The position numbers and the translations under genes are program-made. The notes under the pieces are model-generated. The model made no database searches. It saw nothing but the letters and a program-made list of their open reading frames with translations, and was not told where the DNA came from. From contig CP051152.1 of the NCBI GenBank assembly GCA_003970805.2, forward strand, positions 1,612,001-1,676,000: a stretch of DNA of 64,000 nucleotides. Direction: 5' to 3'. Shown piece after piece: positions 1-10,115 of the stretch; within the stretch, counting starts at the first letter, position 1, and each line of letters begins with the position of its first letter. The DNA comes from Undibacterium piscinae. GTDB taxonomy: Bacteria; Pseudomonadota; Gammaproteobacteria; Burkholderiales; Burkholderiaceae_D.

Positions 1-1
1 A

Positions 2-205
2 CTGGCCAACTCCGACGATCTGTATCTCAATCCGCAACAGGCGTACACCAAGACCCTGCTCAAGGCGATACCACGCGGTTTGCAGCATTGCAGCATTGAC
101 TCTGCAGTCCAATATTTGAACTCTGCTTTCTGCGCATGGCAGCGACTTTGCGTCGCCTTTCTTTGCTTCCGTTTCTTTGGGCGACAGCCCTCCATGTCAG
201 GATAG
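2..205 (+). CDS. Peptide ABC transporter ATP-binding protein, C-terminal fragment
   Basis: The frame is open from the window edge and contains NPQQAYTKTLLKAIP, which resembles the C-terminal HPYTRALLAA-P signature of DppF/OppF/GsiA-type oligopeptide ABC ATPases, beyond the nucleotide-binding domain. Such proteins power peptide import at the inner membrane. After about residue 28 the translation becomes low-quality (Cys/Phe-rich), and the stop at 203-205 lies inside the left end of the IS3 element that starts at 195. The present C-terminus is therefore partly IS-encoded and the native stop cannot be seen. The Walker motifs lie outside the window, so the family call rests on the short tail only. 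Confidence 0.55.
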   Translation: MANSDDLYLNPQQAYTKTLLKAIPRGLQHCSIDSAVQYLNSAFCAWQRLCVAFLCFRFFGRQPSMSG

Positions 206-233
206 ATGTCGCCTCACTTAATATGATAAAAAG

Positions 234-746
234 ATGGAGGGCGGAAGTCAGGGTAAGATGAAACGTATTCGATATACAGCAGAACAAAGGGAATGGGCGG
301 TTCAACAAATGATGCCCCCGTTAAACCGAGCAGTGGTGGAATTAGCAAAGGCCACGGGAATTACTACAGTGACGCTACGTGTTTGGCAGAACGTGGCGCG
401 TGAGGAAGGAAGAATTGTGCCTGGAGATGGTAAACAAAGTGATCGCTGGTCCAGCACGGACAAATTTCGCATCGTGCTAGAGGCTGCAGCACTAAGTGAA
501 GTAGAGCTATCGGTGTATTGCAGAACCAAAGGCGTCTATCCAGAACAAGTGACGCAATGGCGTTTAGCCTGCGAGCAGACCAATGGACAATTGGTGCAGA
601 CTAAACCAGATGCCTCACAGACAAAACGCATTGGCGAACTGGAACGCGCCTTAAAAAAGAAAGATGCTGAGTTGGCAGAGTCGGCGGCGCTGCTTGTTTT
701 AAGAAAAAAAGCCGAGGCGATCTGGGGGAAGGAAAAGGACGAATGA
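234..746 (+). CDS. IS3-family transposase OrfA
   Basis: 170-residue DNA-binding partner of an IS3 transposase. The N-terminal half has a helix-turn-helix pattern (AVVELAKATGITTVTLRVWQ), a second HTH-like stretch follows around residues 75-110, and the C-terminal third is charged and heptad-like (IGELERALKKKDAELAES), the usual OrfA leucine-zipper multimerisation region. A purine-rich stretch precedes the start. Its stop codon overlaps the OrfB start in an ATGA at 743-746, so OrfB may be made by translational coupling as well as by the -1 frameshift typical of the family. Confidence 0.9.
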   Translation: MEGGSQGKMKRIRYTAEQREWAVQQMMPPLNRAVVELAKATGITTVTLRVWQNVAREEGRIVPGDGKQSDRWSSTDKFRIVLEAAALSEVELSVYCRTKGVYPEQVTQWRLACEQTNGQLVQTKPDASQTKRIGELERALKKKDAELAESAALLVLRKKAEAIWGKEKDE

Positions 747-1795
747 TCAAAGCCCCAGATCGCCTTGAAGCCCTGACATTGATTAATGAAGCGGTTGCCG
801 CTGGCGCGCGCCAAGACCTTGCTTGCGACATGCTGGGGTTGAGTGTGCGCACCCTACAGCGGTGGCGGCATTCACCACAAGATCGGCGGCCTGATACCAT
901 GCATCAGTGTCCTGCAAATAAGCTCAATCAAGCAGAACGTGAGGCATTGTTGGCAGCAGCTAACTGCGCCGAATACGCCAGCATGACGCCGCATCAGATT
1001 GTTCCCAAGTTGGCCGACAAAGGAATTTATCTGGCATCGGAATCGACATTTTACCGCGTCATGAAAGCAGCTAATCAAGGACAGCGAAGGGGGCGAAGTA
1101 AGAGCCCGCAGAAACGGCCATTGACAACGCATCAAGCAGATGGACCTAACCAAGTGTGGTGCTGGGATATCACCTGGCTACCAAGCACGGTCAAGGGTAG
1201 ATTCTTTTATTGGTACATGATGAAAGACATCTATAGCCGTAAGCTGGTGGTCAATGAAGTGCATGAAAACGAATCGTCAGAACATGCCAGTCACTTGTTG
1301 TGGCGCGGTTGTTTGCGTGAACAAATAGCCGGCAAACCACTGGTGCTGCATTCCGACAATGGCACGGCTATGAAAGGGGCGAACATGCTCTCCGCCATGT
1401 ACGATCTTGGTGTGGTTCCGTCTTTTAGCCGACCACGTGTCAGCAACGATAACGCCTACGCCGAAGCATTATTTCGTACTGCGAAGTATTGCCCGCAGTG
1501 GCCAGAACGGCCATTCGACACCTTGGAAGAAGCGCGTCTCTGGGTACATGAATTCGTCAAATGGTATAACGAAGAACATTGCCATAGCGGCTTGAAATAC
1601 GTCACTCCAGATCAGCGCCATCGTGGGCAAGCAAGTGTGTTACTTCAGCAGCGTGCACAGGTCTATCAACTAGCCCGTAAAAAAAATCCTCGACGCTGGT
1701 CTGGAGAAACGAGAGATTGGACATTAGGCAGTACTGTCTACTTGAATCCTGAACGAGCTCAGATGCAAGAGAAAGATTATATGAAAGCAGCTTAA
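743..1795 (+). CDS. IS3-family transposase OrfB (DDE integrase core)
   Basis: 350-residue catalytic subunit. An N-terminal HTH_21-like segment (about residues 10-110) precedes an rve-type DDE domain. The first Asp is in WCWDITWLP, the second in LHSDNGTAMKG, and the Glu is in NDNAYAEALFRTAKY, followed by the conserved FVKWYNEEHCHSGL and TPDQRH blocks. All catalytic residues are present and the frame is intact, so the element is probably still competent. It starts in the ATGA overlap with OrfA. Confidence 0.93.
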   Translation: MIKAPDRLEALTLINEAVAAGARQDLACDMLGLSVRTLQRWRHSPQDRRPDTMHQCPANKLNQAEREALLAAANCAEYASMTPHQIVPKLADKGIYLASESTFYRVMKAANQGQRRGRSKSPQKRPLTTHQADGPNQVWCWDITWLPSTVKGRFFYWYMMKDIYSRKLVVNEVHENESSEHASHLLWRGCLREQIAGKPLVLHSDNGTAMKGANMLSAMYDLGVVPSFSRPRVSNDNAYAEALFRTAKYCPQWPERPFDTLEEARLWVHEFVKWYNEEHCHSGLKYVTPDQRHRGQASVLLQQRAQVYQLARKKNPRRWSGETRDWTLGSTVYLNPERAQMQEKDYMKAA

Positions 1796-1827
1796 TTTTA
1801 AACATTAAAGCGACAACTAGCTTGACA

Positions 1828-2182
1828 CACACCGGAAGCAAGAAAAGGAAGTAGCTACCGGGCTACCCCCGGTCGGCAATCGCACATTCAACGACAGAAA
1901 TGGAAATAAAACCAGGCAATAGCAAACCAAAAACAGCATGCCGCCCATTACGCATTTCCATTGCGGCTCGCAGGCCAGTGTGCTTGAAAAGAATCGCATG
2001 TAATATGCGTAGTGGCCGGATGCTTTTGAGAATTTCCATACGGCGCAATAGATGAAGCCGATTACGCCTTACCGAGTTGAATTAGAATAAAATACGTCAA
2101 CGAAAGACCTGACCCCGCGCACAACGTGACCCCGCGCACAAGTGCTTACAATCCCCAGTGTGACCGACACACAGGCGGTTCA
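1828..2182. other. Intergenic stretch with a 15-bp direct repeat
   Basis: No convincing gene. Weak minus-strand frames between 1817 and 2048 have no good ribosome-binding site and no family I recognise. Two exact copies of TGACCCCGCGCACAA occur at 2110-2124 and 2127-2141, just before the attC-like site. Confidence 0.5.
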
Positions 2183-2266
2183 GTCCAACAAGGTTTATCC
2201 GCCGCAAGCAGGTCGCGGATCTTATTTTTGCGTTCCGGTGCGGCGGATAAACGCTATTCGTTATGC
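2183..2266 (+). repeat. attC-like recombination site (upstream boundary of cassette)
   Basis: The site begins with GTCCAAC (2183-2189), a perfect RYYYAAC R'' core, and ends with GTTATGC (2260-2266) as the R' core. Between them is a 12-bp perfect inverted repeat (TTTATCCGCCGC and GCGGCGGATAAA) around a 33-nt centre. Unlike the canonical attC, I see no extrahelical base in the arm, so this site is less certain than the downstream one. Its R' core is the exact reverse complement of GCATAAC at 4140-4146, as expected when both come from the same circular cassette. Confidence 0.6.
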
Positions 2267-2290
2267 ATTTTTGAGACATTGGAGAAAATT

Positions 2291-2572
2291 ATGAAATTAC
2301 TCAATAAGGAAGAATTCGAGAAGGCTGCCGGAACGCCACTTTTCCACAATCGAGACTTCTCTCTTTATGATGGCGCCCCATATGATTGCGTTTGCGGTGC
2401 AAAACATCACTTTAGCCAATTCTCTGGACAACATTTCGCGTCAACAGGGGGTAGCGCTAAGTTCATGGTTCAGTGCCTAGATAACCAAAATGCGGCAACA
2501 CTGATTAAAACGAAAAATAAATTTCTGATTTTTTTTGATCGCTTTGTTTCCCTAGCTGGTTGTATGGAATAA
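2291..2572 (+). CDS. Small hypothetical protein, CxC-H motif (cassette gene 1)
   Basis: 93-residue protein of unknown function. ATG 2291 was chosen because GGAG sits about 6 nt upstream (2281-2284) and because the longer frame from 2126 would read through the attC-like site. The sequence contains YDCVCGAKHHFSQFSG, a Cys-x-Cys...His-His patch that could bind a metal, and another Cys near position 60. There is no signal peptide or membrane segment. It is first of three same-strand genes; 42 nt separate it from the next. No family assignment is made. Confidence 0.7.
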   Translation: MKLLNKEEFEKAAGTPLFHNRDFSLYDGAPYDCVCGAKHHFSQFSGQHFASTGGSAKFMVQCLDNQNAATLIKTKNKFLIFFDRFVSLAGCME

Positions 2573-2614
2573 AAAATAGAACATTCGAAAATTAACCTGT
2601 AAACGGAAAAAGCG

Positions 2615-3607
2615 GTGGCTAGATTGATAGGAAAATTAATTGGCATGATTGTTAATATAATCATGATTCCAATCGTTGTTGTGCTCGCCATTCCAATAGG
2701 AATATTAAAAGCTAGGCGGGCTCAAAAAAGTAGGCTTCTTTTTACTGGTGAAGAACAAGCTTTGTTAGCGAAGGCACAGAGGGTAATCAATATGGGGAAT
2801 AATGGTCTGCTCTCTCCAGATAGAGATCTGCTTGAGGTGGCCAGATGTATTGAAGATGCAAGATGTGATTATCAAATAATCAAAAGTAGAGAAAGGTTTG
2901 ATTCAACATTTACTGATTTTGTGCTTCCTCGAATAAATAACTGTCATGTTGTTGATTGGGACAATGTAATGAGTTTCTTTGAGCTATTAAACTATGCGCA
3001 GTTCGAAGGAACTGATGACGTTATTGAAGAGAGTGGTGAGAAGTTAATACAAAGCAATACAGTAGAAGAAAACCTGGAAGTCAGCGGAGGAATGAGACTA
3101 GAAGAAGCAGAAGTCGATATTTTAGCCATCGTTCGTAACAACAAGGTGGTTTATCTCAATTCTGAAGCAGATCATTTATTTGTTAGAGATAAAGATGGTG
3201 ATGAAAAACTTGATGGGAAAGTAGTTAATTTTGTTTTTTCAGGTCAATCTGAAGGTGAGCATATAGAGCTATTTGTTGCATTTGATGATTCAGATTCATA
3301 CACAATGTTTACCCTCCAAGCGGGCATGATGGAAAGACTGAACTATGTTGCACAAGCCATATCTAAACACTTTGCCGAAGCTGGCTTGAAAAATGTTTTC
3401 TCTACCACAGAGAGGTATTCCACTCAATACATTTACACGTTTAAAGCATATCGAAAAAATGGAAAGTATTTCATGGTTAATAATGCGCAAACTCAAGCAT
3501 ACCTGATCGATAATTTAAGTATTATGCGAGATGATGTTGATGAAATAAAAACTGTATTTTGGAGTGAAGGTAATGCTACAAACGATTTTGATGAGATTCC
3601 GTTCTGA
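2615..3607 (+). CDS. Membrane-anchored hypothetical protein (cassette gene 2)
   Basis: 330 residues from a GTG start, with a purine-rich AACGGAAAAAG just upstream. Residues about 5-31 form one hydrophobic segment (IVNIIMIPIVVVLAIPIGI) followed by KARRAQK, predicting a single inner-membrane anchor with a cytoplasmic body. The rest is soluble, acidic in the middle (EESGEKLIQ, EEAEVDILAIVRNN) and ends DFDEIPF. I recognise no catalytic motif. Only 9 nt separate it from the next gene, suggesting co-translation. AT-rich codon use marks it as foreign relative to the core genes. Function unknown. Confidence 0.75.
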   Translation: MARLIGKLIGMIVNIIMIPIVVVLAIPIGILKARRAQKSRLLFTGEEQALLAKAQRVINMGNNGLLSPDRDLLEVARCIEDARCDYQIIKSRERFDSTFTDFVLPRINNCHVVDWDNVMSFFELLNYAQFEGTDDVIEESGEKLIQSNTVEENLEVSGGMRLEEAEVDILAIVRNNKVVYLNSEADHLFVRDKDGDEKLDGKVVNFVFSGQSEGEHIELFVAFDDSDSYTMFTLQAGMMERLNYVAQAISKHFAEAGLKNVFSTTERYSTQYIYTFKAYRKNGKYFMVNNAQTQAYLIDNLSIMRDDVDEIKTVFWSEGNATNDFDEIPF

Positions 3608-3616
3608 GTCTGTGCT

Positions 3617-4135
3617 ATGAATAGAAATGAAATTAAGAATGCGCATGAAGACTCAGTAATTGATAGCTTTAAGAGGTACAGCGCTTCTTTTGGTAATGTT
3701 ATTGATGTCATCAGTAAGCCAGAACCACCTGATGCAATTATCACCATAAATGGTAATCCAAGCTGGATTGAAATAACAGATGCTTTCTTTAGCCCTGAGC
3801 TTGCAGAGAGCATTACAACGCATGTTTCTGATGATAAACCACATAAGTCTGTTCCCAAAGAAAAGCGATTCTGTATCGACCCTGATGAGCGATTTAGCTC
3901 AATATTAGAAAGCGTTATTGTTAAAAAATACGACAAAGATTCGATAGGGAATGTATACAAACAGTCTGGAAGCGGTATTTTATTGGTTGGTATTATGAAT
4001 CCATTTTCTAGCGCTAAAGATTTGGCTACCTCTGAAAAGAAGAAAATTGAAGAGGCTATTAAAGCTAAAGATCCTAGGTTTGGTGAAGTTTATCTATATG
4101 ATGTGCATGATCATATATTTCATAGGGTGCTTTAA
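3617..4135 (+). CDS. Hypothetical protein, possible PD-(D/E)xK-like fold (cassette gene 3)
   Basis: 172 residues. The segment PDAIITINGNPSWIEITDAF (residues 37-56) looks like the core of a restriction-endonuclease-like fold, with a PD turn, two strands and then E-I-T, but with Thr where the catalytic Lys would be. An upstream Glu (H-E-D, near residue 11) could serve as the first acidic residue. A later strand, SGILLVGIMNP, fits an alpha/beta protein. It could be a nuclease variant or only a structural relative. It ends 4 nt before the downstream attC site, the usual cassette arrangement. Confidence 0.65.
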   Translation: MNRNEIKNAHEDSVIDSFKRYSASFGNVIDVISKPEPPDAIITINGNPSWIEITDAFFSPELAESITTHVSDDKPHKSVPKEKRFCIDPDERFSSILESVIVKKYDKDSIGNVYKQSGSGILLVGIMNPFSSAKDLATSEKKKIEEAIKAKDPRFGEVYLYDVHDHIFHRVL

Positions 4136-4139
4136 AAAA

Positions 4140-4217
4140 GCATAACAGGTCATTCGAGTTCGCTTCACTTCGTTCCGCCGGACGCGCTGACGCGCGCCGC
4201 TCAATTCTTCGTTAAAC
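4140..4217 (+). repeat. attC recombination site (downstream boundary of cassette)
   Basis: 78-bp palindromic site with the parts of a canonical attC. GCATAAC is R'' (4140-4146), ATTCGAG is in L'', a variable GC-rich centre follows, then CTCAAT in L' and GTTAAAC as a perfect GTTRRRY R' core (4211-4217). The L'' and L' arms pair as ATT(C)GAG with CTCAAT, leaving a single extra base exactly where attC sites carry their strand-choosing extrahelical base. It lies just after the stop of the third cassette gene. Confidence 0.78.
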
Positions 4218-4332
4218 CTCAATACGGCAAGACGTAATGACCTCCATCCATCGCGCCGTATGCAGCCCCAAAAAAAGCAGCAACATCTAAATCTCGCGGC
4301 GAATTAATTTTCTGAAACCCAGGCACGGCTAC

Positions 4333-4393
4333 CGCGCATATTCCATGCGCTTCTTCAAGCACATTGCCTTGAAACCCGCATGGAATATGCGCG
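4333..4393. repeat. Intergenic palindromic element, copy A
   Basis: A 17-bp perfect inverted repeat (4333-4349 and 4377-4393) encloses a 27-nt loop. The arm contains CATATTCCATGCG. Two other intergenic palindromes at 12821-12891 and 30792-30853 share a CCAYGC / GCATGG core and general design but have different distal arms that remain self-complementary. Confidence 0.6.
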
Positions 4394-4448
4394 TTGGCGG
4401 GGGTGCTTGGCAGAATTCGTAGGCTGCCGCATCCTGCGTTTGCTGATG

Positions 4449-4477
4449 CAGCTGACGATTTATCCCATCGTCAGCTG
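4449..4477. repeat. 11-bp hairpin downstream of the aldo/keto reductase gene
   Basis: CAGCTGACGAT (4449-4459) pairs perfectly with ATCGTCAGCTG (4467-4477) across a 7-nt loop. There is no T-run on either strand, so it is not a standard intrinsic terminator. The rest of 4218-4585 holds palindrome copy A and no convincing gene. Confidence 0.5.
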
Positions 4478-4585
4478 CCCCCCCATTCCCCAAGGGCGAT
4501 CGCGCCTACGCGGGCGGCCTTGGCAAACCAGGCCACCCGCCCTCTTGCAAGTTCAAACCAAGGTCTAAGCAAGGTCCAAGCAAGT

Positions 4586-5545
<960 letters not shown>

Positions 5546-7793
5546 CCCAGGCTCAGCAAGGTATCGCGCTCGGCCTGAGTTTCTATGCCTTCGGCAATCA
5601 CGCTTAAACCCAGACTATGTCCGAGTTCTATAATGGTCTTCACCAGGCTCTGGGTCGCCGTATGCTGGTCGATATCAATCACAAAACTACGATCTATCTT
5701 CAACTCAGTGACCGGCAGCCGCTGCAGATAGGACAGTGAAGAATAGCCGGTGCCGAAATCATCGATAGCCAAGGCGATACCGGTTTCGTGCAAGCGATGT
5801 AGCAGGGCAATCGCAGCGCCGGGGTCCTCCATAATGCCGCTTTCGGTAATCTCCAGCTTCAACAATTGCGGCTTGATAGCATACTGCTCCAACAAGGACT
5901 TCACCCGTTCAGGAAAGCCCGGATCACGCAAATCATGAGTACTGACGTTAACCGCAATACTTAGATCGGGGTGAATCTCCTTCCATCCCGCAAGCGTCGT
6001 CAATGCCGCCTCCAGCATCCACTGGGTAATCATGTCAATGTAACCGGTACGCTCGGCAAAAGGTACGAACTCAGCAGGAGAGATAAAGCCGCGTTGCGGG
6101 TGCTGCCAGCGCACCAGCGCTTCAAAGCCATACGGCAAGCCACTACTTAAATGAAATTTTGGTTGCAACCACATCTGCAATTGCGAGGTCTTCACCGCCA
6201 AACGCAAATCCGATAACAGGCTTAGATGACTGAGGCGCGAAGCTTCTTGCGCATCGCTATACCAGGCTGCATTCAAGCCACCGCGTTTGGCGGCGTACAG
6301 CGCAATTTCGGCATTGCGCAGTAAAGCGATCACAGGGAGCGGCAATTCACCGGTGGCGGCCATGCCAAACACCAGATTGACATCGACCGTATGCGGCCCG
6401 CAACGGATAGGTTCAAGCATCGCAACTTCAACACTTTGCCTGAATTCGTCTATCACCTGCCGCTCATGCGCACCGCACAATACCGCAAAGGCATTCCCGG
6501 ACAAGCGCGTCAAACTGGCATTAGTCAGCGCCGGATTTTTAATCAACACGTCTCCGATACGCTTTGCTGCCTCTTTAATCACGGTGTCGCCGGTATCAAA
6601 CCCCAGCGTCTCATTGACGGTCTTGAGTCTTGCCACGTCCATCAGGATCATGGCCTGATAAGGCATAGGCTGACCATGATATTTTTTTAGCAGCAGCGTG
6701 CGATTCGGCAAATCGGTCAACCCATCAAAATACGCCAGATGCTCAATCTCATGCTCTCTTGAGGCGATTGCCATTGCCATCGCATTTAAGGCATGGCCGA
6801 CGCGCGCCACCTCTTCAGTTTTGCTCGGTGGCACCCTGGTTTCATAATCACCACCGGCAATTTGTAAGGCACTGCTTTCCATGCGAGCCAGGGGCCGCAC
6901 CACACTACGGGTAGTGAGCCAGGCCAGTAAAGTAGCCAATAACACCGCTAACAATGATAACAATGCCACCACTTTACCGGCCAGTTCGAGATCATTCTGC
7001 GCCTGCAACTGGCTAGCCTGAATATTGTCGCGTTCCCGCATCAGCAGGGCATTTGATTCTGCCAGCAACGCTGACAGCGCCGGTTGCACTTGCTTAATGA
7101 AAGTGCGCTTGGCCGCTTCCTGCCCCTCATCTTCAAGCTGATCGACGGTGGCAAAAAAAGCTTGCTGATATTGTGCGCGACGCTGTATCAGGCTTTCCAG
7201 AGTTTGCCTTTGCGCTACATCCTCAAAGGACTTGGAAAGCGCAGCGATCAGCGTATCAATCCGTCGATTCTTTTCGTCTACCGCCGAATACTCGGAGACG
7301 CGCTGTTCGCGGGCGGCCGTCAGCAGCAGTAATAAGGCATTGCTGGCGCCTTCGGTAGAAAGGCTAAGCGCTTGTACATCAAGCAGGCGCTGCATCTCGT
7401 TACGGGCAAATTTTTCGCTCAAATTCGCCATTTTGCTAATTTGCGCAACGCTGATGGTAGCGACTACCACCAGTAAAAATAACAATAAAGCGTAGCTAAG
7501 CGCCAGCCTGACACCAATACGGCGTAAACGAAGAAAAATACTCAATCGATTGATGATGTCATTCATGATGTGAATTCCTGAGGCAAAATGATATCTAGCT
7601 TACGTGTGCCAACAAAAATGCGCTCCCGAAACCGTGCCAAATCATACACGCGAGCGCTGACGTAAAGGGATTAGCGGCACCGGCCAAAACCCTGGCACCA
7701 TCTGCGGCCAAATGGCATAACGGACGCGTCAAAGTCATCGCCTTTATAAGATAACATGGAATCACATGAAATCCCGGCGCAATCACCGTGCGC

Positions 7794-9830
7794 TTAAGGC
7801 TGGCGAATGTATTCGATCAACTCCAGGGTGCGGGCATCCGGTGGCGGCGTCAGCAGACTCACCACGAACATGGTGATAAACCCGCAAGGCACACCAAACA
7901 CACCGGCCGAGATCGCCGCTATATGCCACCATTGGTTATTCACGCTCCCGCCAAACAAGGGATGGGTACTCAGCATATAAAACACGCATACCGCAAAACC
8001 ACTGATGATGCCAACGATGGCGCCCGGTTGATTAGCGCGCTTCCAAAAAATGCCTAAAACTAGCGCAGGAAAAAGTGTGGAAGCGGCCAGAGAAAAAGCT
8101 GCACCAACAAGTGACAAAATGTCGGCCGGCTTGAGCGACGCGACATATGCGGCCACCAGCGCTACCACGAGTAACAGTAATTTAGAGATAGTGACGCGCT
8201 TTTGCGTGGACGCGCCGGGATCGACCATCTTGTAATAAATATCGTGCGACAGCGAATTGGAAATAGTTAATAGCAAACCGTCGGCCGTCGATAAGGCTGC
8301 GGCCAGACCACCGGCCGCCACCAGACCGGAAATGACATAAGGAAGCCCGGCAATTTCGGGCGTCGCCAACACGACGATATCGGCATCAAGCGCGACTTCC
8401 CCGAGTTGCACGATGCCGTCACGATTGATATCGATGATATTCACCAGCGGATTACTCTTGTCTATACTGGCCCAATAAGTCACCCAGGATGGCAATTTGG
8501 TGAAATCCATCCCCACCAGTGAAGTGTAGATATCGTACTTCACCAGGATTGCCAAAGCCGGTATGCTGATATACAGCAACATGATGAAAAACAGTGACCA
8601 GAACACAGAGTCCCGGCTGGCGCTCACTGATGAGGTTGTGTAATAGCGGATCAGGATATGCGGCAGCGCTGCCGTACCCACCATCAGGCAGAACACCAGC
8701 GCCATAAAATTATTCCGCTTGATATCCGACTCGGCCTTATCTTTAGCCGCGTAGGGGGTGTAATTGGAACCGACCGGCTCGGCCCGCGCCAGGTTGGCAT
8801 TTTTCGCCTCCAGCCAGCGCGCTTGTGCCTCTTGCGGCGACTTAGGGTAATTGGCCAGCGCCTTGCTGCCAGCCTTAATCTCAATCAGGCTGCCACTGCC
8901 TGACTTAAGTTCATCGAGTTGCTGACGCAATTCAAAACGTCCCTCTTCCCAGGAAGCGGGCAACTGATCAATCTTGCGTTGATACGATTCGGCACGCTGC
9001 CGGAAAATCGCCCTGACTTCCTGCTCTTTGGGGTCTTTGGCAAACAGAGTTTCCAGGATATCCAATTTGGGTAAGATTTCACCATACGCCACTTGCGGCA
9101 CCGGCACCTGGGTATGCTTGGCCGACAACCAGGTCACCGGTATCATATAGGCGATGATAATGACGATGTATTGCGCGACCTGAGTCCAGGTCACGGCGCG
9201 CATGCCGCCCAGAAAAGAGCAAACCAGTATGCTGGCCAGCCCCAAAAATATCCCCACGGAAAAATCCACGCCGGTAAACCGCGAAGCGATTAAGCCTACG
9301 CCATAGATCTGCGCCACCACGTATGTGAAGGAAATAATCACGGTGGCGATCACTGCCAGCACCCGCACGATATTGCTGCCGCAAGGGCCGGCAAAGCGGG
9401 TCCCTAAAAAATCCGGAATGCTGTATTGGCCGAATTTGCGTATATAGGGAGCGATCAGCAAGGCCACCAGGCAAAAGCCTCCGGTCCAGCCTATGATATA
9501 GGCAAGTCCGTCAAAACCCTGCAGATACAGGCCACCGGCCAGGCTGAGAAAACTGGCGGCTGACATCCAGTCGGCGGCGGTCGCCATGCCGTTGAAAATG
9601 GCCGGCACCCGCCGGCCGGCGACATAATATTCCGAGATGTCCGAAGTGCGGCTCATCACGCCTATGCCGGCATACAAGATGATGGTGGCAAACATGAACA
9701 GGTAACCGATCCACGCACGCGGCACGCCCTCTTTTTCCAATACCGCCAGACTGATCAGAAAAGCGATGAACAGTAAGGTATACCAGGCATAGTAATGCGT
9801 CAGTCTCTTGGTAAAAGCGCGCTCATTCAT
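7794..9830 (-). CDS. Sodium:solute symporter, large subunit (VC_2705-type)
   Basis: 678-residue polytopic protein with about 13 hydrophobic helices, of the SSS family branch that pairs with a DUF4212 subunit and is related to acetate permease ActP. Recognisable blocks are ISEYYVAGRRVPAIFNGMATAADWMSAASF split over helices 2-3, GGMRAVTWTQVAQY, and GLAAALSTADGLLLTISNSLSHD near helix 9. A long hydrophilic insert (about residues 255-365) lies between helices, as in this subfamily. It overlaps the DUF4212 gene by 8 nt, indicating translational coupling. The TctD/TctE-like genes directly upstream on the same strand suggest regulated uptake of a carboxylate. Substrate not provable from sequence. Confidence 0.88.
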   Translation of the reverse strand: MNERAFTKRLTHYYAWYTLLFIAFLISLAVLEKEGVPRAWIGYLFMFATIILYAGIGVMSRTSDISEYYVAGRRVPAIFNGMATAADWMSAASFLSLAGGLYLQGFDGLAYIIGWTGGFCLVALLIAPYIRKFGQYSIPDFLGTRFAGPCGSNIVRVLAVIATVIISFTYVVAQIYGVGLIASRFTGVDFSVGIFLGLASILVCSFLGGMRAVTWTQVAQYIVIIIAYMIPVTWLSAKHTQVPVPQVAYGEILPKLDILETLFAKDPKEQEVRAIFRQRAESYQRKIDQLPASWEEGRFELRQQLDELKSGSGSLIEIKAGSKALANYPKSPQEAQARWLEAKNANLARAEPVGSNYTPYAAKDKAESDIKRNNFMALVFCLMVGTAALPHILIRYYTTSSVSASRDSVFWSLFFIMLLYISIPALAILVKYDIYTSLVGMDFTKLPSWVTYWASIDKSNPLVNIIDINRDGIVQLGEVALDADIVVLATPEIAGLPYVISGLVAAGGLAAALSTADGLLLTISNSLSHDIYYKMVDPGASTQKRVTISKLLLLVVALVAAYVASLKPADILSLVGAAFSLAASTLFPALVLGIFWKRANQPGAIVGIISGFAVCVFYMLSTHPLFGGSVNNQWWHIAAISAGVFGVPCGFITMFVVSLLTPPPDARTLELIEYIRQP

Positions 9831-10053
9831 GCGTGACTATCCCACTAGTTAGAGCTGCCAGATTTTTTTGGCGTTGCGCGATGTGATGTGAGCGTATCGA
9901 AAAAATCGCCAGTAGCACGACATACACCAGGGTCAGGCCTTGCGCCGCCATATAAAATGACAATGGCCAGCCGAACAGTATGACGGTGTTCAATTCGCGG
10001 GCAAAAAACAATATTCCAAAACTCAATAGCACCCAACTGAGCAATAGGCTCAT
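9823..10053 (-). CDS. DUF4212 symporter small subunit, frameshifted at its 5' end
   Basis: 76 residues from ATG 10053, with two membrane helices and the DUF4212 hallmarks FFARELN and FGWPLSFYMAAQG. The family normally starts with a short tail containing YW...LRLT. That tail (NPSAYWQQTLRLT) is encoded in frame immediately upstream but has no start, because the only good start, GTG at 10102, is thrown out of frame by an A9 run. With A8 the gene would begin MKKNPSAYWQQ and be 92 residues long. Either the short form is made, or the run slips, or one A is a sequencing error. Confidence 0.75.
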   Translation of the reverse strand: MSLLLSWVLLSFGILFFARELNTVILFGWPLSFYMAAQGLTLVYVVLLAIFSIRSHHIAQRQKNLAALTSGIVTHE

Positions 10054-10102
10054 CGTCAGTCTCAGGGTTTGCTGCCAATATGCACTAGGATTTTTTTTTC
10101 AC
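10054..10102 (-). other. A9 homopolymer after the native GTG start of the DUF4212 gene
   Basis: On the minus strand GTG (10102-10100) is followed directly by nine A (10099-10091) and then the conserved DUF4212 N-terminal coding sequence. The full span 9823-10102 is 280 nt, one more than a multiple of three. Dropping one A restores the full-length protein. Position and length would suit replication or transcriptional slippage. Confidence 0.65.
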
Positions 10103-10115
10103 GCGATTTTACCTG

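Larger units (their letters stand above)
195..1827 (+). mobile_element. IS3-family insertion sequence
   Basis: Two overlapping transposase genes are flanked by imperfect terminal inverted repeats. The left end begins TGTCAGGATAGATGTCGC at 195 and the right end reads TGTCAAGCTAGTTGTCGC inward from 1827, with 14 of 18 bases matching. The termini are TG...CA, as is usual in IS3. I see no convincing short target duplication (cca on the left, cac on the right), so the element may be old or one flank may have rearranged. It truncates or abuts the ABC ATPase gene upstream. Confidence 0.85.
2261..4211 (+). mobile_element. Putative integron gene cassette with three genes
   Basis: The segment runs from the crossover point of the first attC-like site to that of the second. 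GTTATGC at the entry and GCATAAC at the exit are perfectly complementary, as required if they once paired in the excised circle. It holds three plus-strand genes (2291, 2615, 3617) with short gaps and is clearly more AT-rich than the genes to its right. No intI gene is visible, so this resembles a cluster of attC sites lacking an integrase. About 1.95 kb and three genes is large for a cassette. Confidence 0.7.

Noticed and set aside
1817..2048. Minus-strand frames between the IS3 element and the cassette
   Set aside because: About 60 codons each, no ribosome-binding site, no recognisable family; one has a TTG start.
2126..2290. Longer start for cassette gene 1
   Set aside because: It would translate through the attC-like site; ATG 2291 has a clear ribosome-binding site.
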